Below are positions 1 to 6,970 of a stretch of DNA of 10,254 nucleotides, piece by piece. The DNA is from Acanthaster planci (Eukaryota > Echinodermata > Asteroidea > Valvatida > Acanthasteridae). The notes under the pieces are model-generated. The model worked only from the letters and a program-made list of their open reading frames with translations, did no database searches and was not told the DNA's origin. A program made the position numbers and the translations under genes. The stretch covers positions 13,710 through 23,963 of the forward strand of contig NW_019091565.1 of the NCBI RefSeq assembly GCF_001949145.1. Reading direction: 5' to 3'. Each line of letters opens with the position of its first letter. Position 1 is the first letter of the stretch.

Positions 1-222
1 TCCAGTTACATGCAAATCGTCCAAGGATTTGCCCTGCTGGGAAGGCAGGTTGCCCCTCTCTAAACTCGGGAAAAGTCTGGACAGTTTGGTGACCTGCTGT
101 ACAGTATCTGGCAACTGGTAGTATTCGCGATGTACCTGCAGATCGTGGCCCATGAAGTTAGCTAGAGTTTCAAGCTGATGTTCCTTTAATGCAAGAATTT
201 GCGATGCAGTTGCTTTCTTGAT
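1..222 (-). CDS. Partial exon: tyrosine-recombinase-like C-terminal region (runs off left edge)
   Basis: The minus strand is open from 222 to 1 (74 codons) after an in-frame TGA at 223-225. No ATG opens it, so it would be an internal or 3' exon or a fragment. It reads ATASQILALKEHQLETLANF, then MGHD (142-153) and HREYYQLP (the HREYY part at 118-132), and later GKSLDDL. I recognise this as a recurrent domain of uncharacterised animal proteins (typically ...GHDIRVHREYYRLP...GKSLDD...). The spacing from the His of GH to the second Tyr is nine residues, as in the active-site end of XerC/phage-integrase-type recombinases (GH...Y). I infer a tyrosine-recombinase fold, either from a Crypton/DIRS-like element or from a domesticated host gene. 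Relatives have an RKH/RKQ-I sequence just before ATxSQIL. Here an ESRK-like sequence lies in another frame at about 213-228, so either a splice acceptor or a frameshift sits at about 205-220. An AG acceptor at about 200 or 218 is possible but weak. Confidence 0.55.
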   Translation of the reverse strand, partial: MKKATASQILALKEHQLETLANFMGHDLQVHREYYQLPDTVQQVTKLSRLFPSLERGNLPSQQGKSLDDLHVTG

Positions 223-305
223 TCAGCGAATAAGCCTACTGATTTCGTGTGATTGACGGATTCGTTTCACCCAAATTCGTTTGGATTCAGCAGATAGGCT
301 TATTG
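218..305. repeat. Imperfect 25-bp direct duplication with a 39-bp spacer
   Basis: The block at 218-241 (TTGATTCAGCGAATAAGCC...) recurs with several differences at 281-305 (TTGGATTCAGCAGATAGGCT...). The inner AATAAGCCTACT and ATAGGCTTATT parts are also near-inverted to each other. It adjoins the broken upstream edge of the recombinase-like exon, so the duplication may be part of what disrupted it. No known element was recognised. Confidence 0.45.
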
Positions 306-626
306 TTGGCGGCTATAATTAACGCAAACCTTTTTTACAGTTTACATTCCCAATTTCTGTTATTAAGTATTAATTTAATTTACTGTTTCTGTCTTCTCTA
401 TTACATGTACTTCATAACTCTTGTAACCATCTTATGATTTTGTGTATTTTATTCTTTTTAACTTTTACTGGAATCTGAATTTGTACATGTAGTTGATTTG
501 TGTATTGTCTGATTCCTCACCGATCAGCTGTTATCAGATGTCCTTAAAGATTTTAAGTGTTTTTTTTGGGGGGGGGTCGACATCTTATTCATTTGGCCAT
601 TTAATTATAACAGACAGCCTTCAGAA
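306..626. other. Non-coding AT-rich stretch
   Basis: No convincing coding potential was seen on either strand. The short open frame at 249-437 is low-complexity, hydrophobic and unrecognisable. The stretch contains two TACATGTA octamers (402-409, 484-491) and a T8G9 homopolymer junction near 560-577. On the minus strand the first AATAAA-type polyadenylation hexamer downstream of the transposase is only at about 446-451, roughly 230 bases past its stop. The left end of the Tc1-type element should lie in this stretch, but I could not find its inverted repeat. Confidence 0.5.
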
Positions 627-638
627 TCTCTCTTTTTT
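627..638 (-). promoter_or_regulatory. Purine-rich histone-downstream-element-like sequence
   Basis: On the minus strand this reads AAAAAAGAGAGA and begins 8 bases after the stem-loop. Replication-dependent histone pre-mRNAs carry a purine-rich element (AAGAAAGA-like) downstream of the stem-loop that base-pairs with U7 snRNA, and both position and composition fit. Pairing with the host's own U7 cannot be checked here, and short purine runs are common, so this call depends on the adjacent stem-loop. Confidence 0.45.
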
Positions 639-646
639 AATGTGTT

Positions 647-662
647 GGCCCTGAAAAGGGCC
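647..662 (-). terminator. Histone-mRNA-type 3' stem-loop after the transposase stop codon
   Basis: The minus strand reads GGCCCTTTTCAGGGCC: a six-base-pair stem (GGCCCT/AGGGCC) closing a TTTC loop. It matches the animal replication-dependent histone stem-loop (GGYYCTTTTCAGRRCC type) at every position. The 5' flank is A/C-rich (ACCAAAACCCAAAC) and the 3' flank is AACACA, both typical of histone 3' ends, with cleavage expected about five bases after the stem. The transposase stop TAA is at 681-683, so the spacer is only 18 bases. Such structures bind stem-loop binding protein and direct U7-dependent cleavage without polyadenylation. No histone coding sequence lies upstream; the upstream ORF is the transposase. 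The plus-strand reading gives a GAAA-loop hairpin, which does not match the histone signal. Confidence 0.75.
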
Positions 663-680
663 GTTTGGGTTTTGGTGAAG

Positions 681-1700
681 TTAGTAGCCTGATGCTCGCC
701 CTTCATTCCTGATGACTTCTGGAATAACCTTTTGGATGTGGTTGATGTACCTGGTGCATGATTTGATGGTTACTCTCGTAGGCCAAAAGAGATGAATGCC
801 ATGAACAAGGTCTTCCTTCTTGGTAGGCTTCACAGTTCTTCTTAAGAAGTGTTTCATCTCGTGCCATACGTTGTCAATGCAGTTCAGATTGGGGGACTCT
901 GCTGGAAACTTTATCCAGTTGATCCCTGCCTGTTCCATGAATTCCTTTGTGGCTTTGGCGCAGTGTTTGGAATCCTGCTCAAACCTGTGGCCGTCCGGAA
1001 ATCGCCTGTTCAAGAATGGAAGCAGAGTCTCCCGAAGTATCTCTTTGCGGTAGAAGTCACCATCCATCGTGTCTTGTAACACCAAAATACATGTAGGTGT
1101 TTTTCCCCGCTTCAAAATCCCAGCCCAGACATGAAGTTTTACAGGGTGTTTAGCCTTCGGCTTAAGCTTTCTTGGGGCGTTCTTTTGCCAAAAACAAAGT
1201 TTGCCGTGGCGCTCCATCTCTATTGAACTTTCGTCTGTGAAAATGACGTCGTCGGATGTATCCCCCCGTTGCTGCGCCTCAAAACAGAAGTTGAGTCGAT
1301 CGACCCGTTTTTTTCTCAAACAATCTGACAATATGAAGGCCTGCTCCATACCAATCCAACCCTTCTTCGAATGCGTCGAATATGAGCAGCTGAAACACTG
1401 ATCTTGAAAATTTCGTGGAGAATGACAGATACGTCATGAGCTGAAAGCTCATCGTCATTCTCATAAAGATCGCTGACCAGCTTGTTTAAACCTTCAGGAA
1501 ACTTGCATGGACGTCCAGATCTTGGCCTGTCCGCGAGTGAACCCATTTGTTCGTATTTCTTCAGGAACAAACGAACGGTTCGCCAGGTGACAATGATGCC
1601 CTCTTTCCGGAGCTCGTCCAAGATGGTTTTTCTGGCTTGCCCTAGAACTATGCAATATTGTGATTCGCATTTTAGCGTAGAGAGACAATCTCTTGACCAT
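681..1700 (-). pseudogene. Tc1-type (IS630/Tc1/mariner) DDE transposase, near full-length, inactivated
   Basis: This transposase would excise the element and insert it at TA dinucleotides. Read 1700 to 681, starting at MVKRLSLYAKM, it spans about 339 codons, the usual Tc1 length. In order it has: a first helix-turn-helix (about 1700-1560); the linker GSLADRPRSGRP (about 1540-1505), which is diagnostic of the family; a second HTH to about 1330; then a DDE domain with HVWAGI, FTDES (first Asp at 1233-1235), PDGHRFEQD (second Asp at 972-974) and SPNLNCIDNVW (third acidic position at 873-875). It ends ASGY-TAA, where relatives end in AATGY. Lesions: a one-base frameshift in the T5 run 1627-1631; a TGA at 1316-1318 where relatives have Arg (CGA); and a one-base frameshift next to the T7 run near 1304-1313. 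Relatives read QDNDPKH at the second Asp, while here QDSKH has lost two residues; the third residue is Asp, not Glu (SPDLNPIE). It cannot make an active enzyme. The inverted repeats were not identified. Confidence 0.92.
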
Positions 1701-1990
1701 GATGAGGGATACTACCGAGCACAATGACAGAGAGCAACGTTGTGACTCAACTTTAGCTTGTTTACCAACATGACATTATTGAACGTGACATCATTTCATC
1801 GTAAGCCACGCCCTTTGAAACCGCCCATTTGTTATACCAGGCAATATATGGGACGGAGGGGTACCCCCTACCGGTCCTTTCCCTGCACACACTCTAGACG
1901 ATTGTTACCTAACACATCCCCTCTAGATGTCTGTAAAGAATTCCTGAGATTCCGATCAAACACAGTGCTTGTATTTGTAAGTTGACAATC
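1701..1990 (-). promoter_or_regulatory. Putative 5' flank of the Tc1-type element with GC/CACC-box-like motifs
   Basis: This stretch lies upstream of the transposase start and has no coding potential. On the minus strand it has a GGGCGG box (1821-1826) and a GGGCGTGGC box (1805-1813), 105-125 bases before the start codon, followed by a TGATGTCACG motif resembling an ATF/CRE site (about 1783-1792). These are typical animal promoter motifs but individually weak. The right terminal inverted repeat should also lie here or just beyond; comparison with 540-646 gave no convincing match. The plus strand includes a GGGGTACCCC-type palindromic stretch at about 1858-1868. Confidence 0.25.
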
Positions 1991-2639
1991 ACGGGACATA
2001 CAAATCTGTAGCCCACTTCAATTCGGTTTGTGTGACGCGGCAAGATTTTTTTCCTATGTGAATGTACATGTGATTCGGTTCTGGAAACCCAGTATTGATG
2101 AATCCAAAGAAATTACATAAAATAATGTTGTCTTCGGACATATTAACGTTGGCGAATCAGAACAACTGCCTCAAAACACAAAATAATTCCAAAAATAATT
2201 CAAAAAAAGAGATATGTCTGACTTGCGACTTCCAAATTCTTTCCGAAAATAACCCCCACTTACAAACCTGAAGGGCAAAAACAAAAAGCAAAGAGTTTAC
2301 AATAAAAACACGCAAAAAGAAACAGCAATAATTAATTAACGGACTTTGAGTAGCCAATTCTTATGCGCCCTCGCTTGAGTGATGCATGTTTTGCACAGTG
2401 AAACAGCTCGTTCACTTGAGACACTGCGACACTTCAGATTTTCTTTCTCACCCAAAATATGGTGTTAATTATGCTACTTGGATTTTAAAAACTTTCCTCA
2501 CTTTAATTTCCATACATGTATATGTAGTAATTCTCACAAAGTAAGTAAAAAGAAATGTTAAAGGTGCTACCGGTACTAGATAGCTCTGCAGCACTGATAC
2601 GAATTAGTCTCCCGTTGTCCTATAGCAGCATTTATAATT
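1991..2639. other. Non-coding AT-rich stretch, nothing recognised
   Basis: Rich in A and T runs (for example 2160-2340) with frequent stops in all frames and no protein similarity that I recognise. It contains one TACATGTA octamer (2513-2520, directly followed by TATGTA) and one near-match TACATGTG (about 2065-2072). Confidence 0.5.
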
Positions 2640-2850
2640 GGGCAATGACGCCTTGCTTCCTTAATCGGGCGCACACACAACTTCTGCGGAGGTTACCGTT
2701 TAACGTTCCAGTAACCCTGTGGTGATCGCCTTCCGGATGCAGCACACGATAAAACTCGACACATGCCCGATCTCGCTCGATGAAAATTCTTCAAGAGAAG
2801 CTCATTTTCTCGAGGGACTCGCGAGTCCTCGAACCTCGATGGGTACTTAC
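2640..2850. other. CpG-dense patch, possible promoter or first exon
   Basis: About 15 or more CpG dinucleotides lie within roughly 210 bases (clusters around 2666-2735 and 2750-2840, including CCCGATCTCGCTCGATG and CTCGCGAGTCCTCGA), whereas the flanking kilobases are CpG-poor. Such patches in a CpG-depleted genome often mark unmethylated promoters or exons. On the minus strand a strong GTAAGT donor-like sequence sits at 2845-2850, preceded by CAA. Both strands have short open frames here, but neither starts at a convincing ATG or resembles a known protein. Confidence 0.35.
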
Positions 2851-3148
2851 TTGAGATCACTGCTGTACATATCTGTCTTGTTCCTTGCACTTCATGCCCT
2901 GTATGTATGAGTGAACCTGTACGTGCATGTATGTAACACAGAAGATAAAGTCACTCAGTTTATGTACATGTACTTAACAATTTTGACCAAGTGATGGTAC
3001 CAGTGTACATGGATACTAGTAAAAATACTGCCACTACCTTGACTGCAGGGCTGCAGAAACTTGCAGAGAAACAACAAATGGAGGTTGGAGGAAAGATCCC
3101 CAGTTGAAATACCCAGGGAAAGCCGATGAAATTAGGCAATGAATGAAA
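2851..3148. other. Non-coding stretch, nothing recognised
   Basis: No coding signal was found. It contains one TACATGTA octamer (2965-2972) and several partial versions (TGTACATA, GTATGTAT). Confidence 0.45.
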
Positions 3149-3200
3149 ATCCAATCCATACACATACATGTACACGTATATGTAATAGCCTGGATTGGAT
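3149..3200. repeat. 10-bp perfect inverted repeat with 32-bp spacer
   Basis: ATCCAATCCA at 3149-3158 is the exact reverse complement of TGGATTGGAT at 3191-3200. The spacer holds a TACATGTA octamer (3165-3172). The right arm overlaps the B-box-like motif of the neighbouring tRNA-like segment. An arm of this length can arise by chance in 10 kb. Confidence 0.4.
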
Positions 3201-3258
3201 TCAGACCCTGTAGAGGTTGAACCTGTAGGTTATTAGAAAACCACTGAACTACAGTAGA
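3197..3258 (-). repeat. tRNA-like segment with A and B boxes (possible SINE head)
   Basis: On the minus strand an exact A-box TAGTTCAGTGG (3241-3251) is followed 33 bases later by GGTCTGAATCC (3197-3207), which differs from the B-box GGTTCGANTCC at two adjacent positions. That spacing is normal for the internal RNA polymerase III promoter of tRNA genes and tRNA-derived SINEs. The acceptor stem and T-stem do not pair properly and there is no terminator directly after it, so this is not a functional tRNA. I infer the decayed head of a tRNA-derived SINE; its body and tail are not delimited. Confidence 0.4.
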
Positions 3259-3462
3259 TGTAACTATCCCCTGGATCTGTTCAAGTTTAAATCCTTTGCA
3301 ATCCATTTTGTACATATCATTGCTACATTTGTATGTACATGCAGATGTGCTTGTACTTGAAAGTGATTGTGGGAAGGGCTTGAGGCTTTTTTTTTTAACT
3401 TTGTTTCAGTATTTCCACGTAGACTGGCTTCGGAACAGTTCATGGAAATGAGAAAATGTAGA

Positions 3463-3521
3463 TACATGTACATGTATGTATGTACAGATGTATCAGTGCC
3501 TGGGTAGTACATGTACATGTA
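3463..3521. repeat. Two short (TACATG)n arrays
   Basis: Two overlapping TACATGTA octamers at 3463-3476 and two more at 3508-3521, with TATGTATGTACA between them. This is the densest cluster of the octamer in the window. It may be a microsatellite seed or nested TA-CATG-TA insertions. Confidence 0.8.
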
Positions 3522-4094
3522 GTTCTTAATACTTTCAAAGGAAGGTTTCCATTTCAAATGCCCCATTACAAATTACACACAAGCGTGTTTTTTAACCTTT
3601 TGGAATGGCACTCTGGCACACACAGATGAATGTACATACGTATCACATATGTTGCAACCTTTTAGGCTGACACTCCTTCTCTGATGACTTCATTGTAGGG
3701 TTAGCATTTGATTGTAAATATGAATTTATCTGTGCTGATTACATCTGGTAGAAGGTCAGAATGTGTGGACACCAAAGACTGAGCGACCCTTCTAGTTTAT
3801 GGTTTTTGTCTATAAATCCTCTAGGTAACAATACATGCAGTATCCTTTCATGCCATGCTCTTCAGTTGAATTTGGTTGATTCAAAAGAATCAATGATTAC
3901 TCGCAGGAAAGTTTGGCTTAGGATGGAGTATGTTCCAATCATTGAGGGTGATCTTTGAGTGTTTAGAGTGTAGCCACATTAAAGTTCTGGTTTGTTTCTC
4001 AGTATTTTAGAGAGAGCCAAGAGATTCCTGTTTTGGGCACATGATTCACCGGCATTGTGCACAATGCCAGTTGTTAAGTGTTCTATATATTTAA
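3522..4094. other. Non-coding stretch, no recognised gene
   Basis: An ATG-started open frame at 3761-3958 (65 codons) has no recognisable motif, no hydrophobic signal and no family resemblance, so I do not call it a gene. No RNA gene or repeat was recognised here. Confidence 0.45.
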
Positions 4095-4143
4095 GGGTAC
4101 CCAGGTACCAGTATTGACAAAAATGGGTACCCAGTTCCAGATA
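4095..4143. repeat. Two-copy tandem duplication, 30-bp period
   Basis: GGGTACCCAG occurs at 4095-4104 and again at 4125-4134, exactly 30 bases apart. Similarity continues past the core (GTACCAGTA versus TTCCAGATA). Each core contains the palindrome GGGTACCC. It looks like a local tandem duplication, and no function is evident. Confidence 0.6.
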
Positions 4144-4198
4144 TACCTGAAAACCCATACACTGTACTTCCTGATTTTGCTGTGGCCTGTGTAATTTA

Positions 4199-4371
4199 GC
4201 TCTGAGTTCCTCCTGGATGTCTTGGGCTTGACAAGACAAGGCATGGAGGCAGGAGTTGGAGGGGGAAGCTCCGATGATCCACTGGACATGCAGTGCCATT
4301 CACTGGTGACCTGCAAGGTCAGACCGTGTACTGTGCAATTATGGGCCCAGGCCATACCAGGTTCTTCACAG
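4199..4371. other. Exon-like patch, strand ambiguous
   Basis: More GC-rich than its surroundings and open in several frames. Plus strand: a pyrimidine-rich tract ending TTTAG at about 4198 could be an acceptor, and TTCACAG/GTATAC at 4371/4372 a donor. The frame between reads SEFLLDVLGLTRQG...SSDDPLDMQCHSLVTC. Minus strand: a good acceptor-like CCTTGCAG lies near 4310, and a CAG/GTATAT donor near 4145-4155, with the open frame VTSEWHCMSSGSSELPPPTP between them. I recognise neither product. It may be a host exon, an old repeat fragment or chance. Confidence 0.25.
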
Positions 4372-5606
4372 GTATACAACACCTTCAGGTGATGAATCCA
4401 CCTCAATTGAGCAGAAGCACCCCCTCATCTGTTGAAAAGAGCCAATTTCGGTTGGGAGTATTTATTTTGTTGGTAGTGATGCAATTGTATCAAATGTATT
4501 TCATAGTTGTTTATGAACCAGTGAGGTTTATTTCAACCAAAGGATGAGCCTCCAAGAATTCTGTGCCCTCTCTTGGTCCAGCTTGAGGCTCATAGGCAAC
4601 ACTACATGTATGTCCAGCCAAAGATCAATGCTTCCTCTCCTGCACATATGCTATATCTACAAAATCAAGAGGCATCATAAGTTTTAATTGGTGTTAGGAG
4701 CATGAGAGGAATTCGAACCCATGAAAGGAACTTTTGACCCTTGCCTTGATGAGGTACATATACATGTACCTTGTTTATGCATGTTCTGAATCATATCACT
4801 TGCTGTAGATTTTTTTGGTTGGCGGGCCATTTTGGTTGGCCACCCCAAATTCAGAGCAGTGCCCAGTGGCCCGTGCAGAAACACCGATTACATCTGTGTG
4901 AAATATACATGTATATTTTTCAAAACTTCTAAAAGACTGACTTTGATCATGTGAAATACAAACTAGCACCTTCAGGTTTACAAAAATGATTATATGGGGA
5001 TAATTAGGCATAATATGTACTTATGCTGGACATGTGGTTGGCTACCAGTGCAAATCAAATAGAGTTGAATTCATTAAAAGTTTTACGTCAAAGTGTTTAC
5101 ACCAGAGGACTTGATTTCAAAACTTCTCTCAACAAGAACGAGAATTCAGTATATATTTCGACTGATGTATTTTAAAGCAGCTAAGAAATAACTTAAAAAA
5201 TATAAGCCAGGAAAAAAAGAGCACAAAATTGATGGAAAATGGTGAGAGAAGTTTGGCTCTCTTCATTCTCTTACCGTTTATAATCACACTCACTATACCA
5301 ACATATTTGCTAGGTCTTATATCTTTCGACCACCAAAAATTATCTTTAAGTTTGGCTGCATCAAAAATTTATAATGAGTACAATATGTTCGTTGCGAACG
5401 TCATATTTGACAGGATTTTGATAACGTTCAAGAATTTTGACAGAAACTTCATGACGTTTGAGAATGCCAAATGCCGTTACATGTAGTTCTCGAAAACTCC
5501 ATGCACATTTTTCATTTTGTCGGTTATTTTGGAGATAACTCCGCTGAAAATAAAATTAAAATTAACAACTCTGAGCATTAGATTTTCATCACGTATCGTA
5601 TTTTAT
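4372..5606. other. Non-coding stretch, no recognised gene
   Basis: It contains TACATGTA at 4613-4620, 4761-4768, 4906-4913 and 5478-5485. A B-box-like GGTTCGAATTCC lies on the minus strand at about 4709-4720 but has no A-box at the right distance. A plus-strand frame at 5232-5486 opens with ATG and has a hydrophobic segment (ALFILLPFIITLTIPTYLLG) but matches no family that I know; it is most likely AT-rich chance. Confidence 0.4.
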
Positions 5607-6582
5607 GTCTTGAACGTCATTTTCTTTTGAGAAATGTTGTTCGAAGAAAAAAATCGCAGAGCATCGCCATTCAGTGGAGGGGCTCATGAATATCGAATAA
5701 AAAGAGGGCACACTATCTGGGTTGATATCAAAAGTCAAACAGGCCACGGTGTAGCAAAATTTTCTCTAACATCATCGCGAGAGATTGATGGAAGCTGGAA
5801 AATTGCCATGATCGGTACATGTATTTTGGACTGCGGTTTTCGGGAACGTACTTGAAGAAAATGTGATCTGTCCAGTCGTAAAAGGATTTTGGTTTGGCGT
5901 TTTTTTTGGCACTCTTTTTTAAAGCTTATGTTGTACATCAATATATGGATTTTACTCACTTGTTTTGCAGTGAATTTATTTGACACTAATGGCAGAATGG
6001 AATGACGTTCGCGACTGCCAACTTGGGGACCCGATTAATTGTGAGAGGCACTTTAAAATTTCGTTATTATGGTTTTAATTTGTGTAAATATTATCACCTT
6101 TCACCACACATAAATCTGTGTAAAATATCCTCTGGGATTATCACTCCTCAGTAAACTCTGTTGGCTCGGATTGTAGCAGGGAGTTCATGTCTGTCAAAAA
6201 TGCTGACGTTCAAGACTTTAATTAACTCCAATTAAGTTGAAAGGTTGACACGGTCATCGTCGTTCCAGATATCAGCCATGACTTCCCTCATTTCATCAAA
6301 CATTGGAAATTAATTCACTGCTGTTCACTCCAGGAAAAATGAACCCCCAAAGTTGAACATTATCTAATGGTCCATATTTTGAGGAACCTGCCATACATTG
6401 TATCTTCTCCTTACTAGAAAGTGGTACATGTACATGTACTTGATACCCTAGTGTCCGGACAAACCGACCAGCAAAGGTGGGGCCAGGGCCTCCATAGTTG
6501 TCTCGCTGTCTGACATAGTCTTGATTGTGCTACTATTAGTAGGCCTAGTGGCACTGTTTAGTGCACTATTACCAACATTACA
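5607..6582. other. Non-coding stretch, no recognised gene
   Basis: Open frames overlap on both strands at 5634-5855 (plus) and 5735-5986 (minus) without recognisable motifs. It contains TACATGTA at 5816-5823 and a doubled copy at 6425-6438. The LINE reading frame becomes recognisable only from about 6583, so the element's 5' boundary lies somewhere between about 6440 and 6583, or the 5' part is too decayed to see. Confidence 0.4.
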
Positions 6583-6970
6583 ACTGTATTTATTGAGATT
6601 AAGCAAGAATCTTACTATAACCTCATTGTAGGCAATGTTTACAGGGCTCCTGGCTCTCATCCTAATATTTTTCATCACGTATTTGATTCATGTCCTAATG
6701 CCATTACCAGAGAGAAGAAGCTATGCTATCTAATGGGAGATTTCAACATGTATTTTCTAGGTTATCCTGAAAACCAGCCTGCTGATGACTTCATTATTAC
6801 TTTTTATATGTATGGCTTTCATCCATTAATTGATCAACACACTTGAATTACTACTCACAGCTCCACTCTAATTGATAACTTTCTAACCAATAATGACACA
6901 GACACTGCAGGTATCCTTAACACTGATACATGTATTTCTGACCATTTCCCTCTTTCTCTGATCACCCCTT
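6583..6970 (+). pseudogene. LINE endonuclease domain (C-terminal part)
   Basis: The frame opens in TVFIEIKQESYYNLIVGNVY and continues RAPGSHP, then LMGDFN (about 6733-6747; the metal-binding Asp-Phe-Asn core) and, after the stop, SSTLIDNFLTN and ISDHFPL (about 6934-6954; the catalytic Asp-His pair). The enzyme nicks genomic DNA to prime reverse transcription. A TGA at 6844-6846 stands where relatives have the Arg of PTRIT, consistent with CGA to TGA decay. Two residues (Thr-Cys, bases acatgt at 6928-6933) are inserted between TD and ISDHFP relative to the family. The N-terminal part, with the catalytic Asn and Glu, is missing or unrecognisable. Confidence 0.85.

Noticed and set aside
541-680. 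Remnant of a histone gene next to the stem-loop
   Set aside because: The only coding sequence upstream of the stem-loop on its strand is the transposase, which runs to its normal C-terminus 18 bases before it; no histone-like peptide was found in any frame nearby.
820-1727. Plus-strand open frames across the transposase
   Set aside because: They are antisense to the conserved transposase reading and have no family resemblance.
540-1990. Terminal inverted repeats of the Tc1-type element
   Set aside because: I compared about 540-646 with the reverse complement of about 1725-1990. Only weak stretches (G-runs, GACATCT) matched, so element ends and TA target duplication are not called.
2960-3566. 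Minus-strand open frames rich in MYMY/TCTC
   Set aside because: Their length comes from the (TACATG)n motif, which lacks stops in all frames; not coding.
4685-4770. tRNA or SINE on the minus strand (B-box-like GGTTCGAATTCC)
   Set aside because: The box has an extra base, no A-box occurs at the right spacing, and the T-stem does not pair.
5232-5486. 85-codon frame with an N-terminal hydrophobic segment
   Set aside because: AT-rich, no family resemblance, no splice or promoter support; most likely chance.
5634-5986. Overlapping open frames on both strands
   Set aside because: No recognisable motif in either. The plus frame includes a TACATGTA-derived Thr-Cys, and nothing supports a gene.
5607-6216. 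13-bp inverted repeat (5607-5619 and 6204-6216) as ends of a MITE of about 600 bp
   Set aside because: The flanks of the arms do not extend the match and there is no target duplication. One such 13-mer pair is expected by chance in a window of this size.
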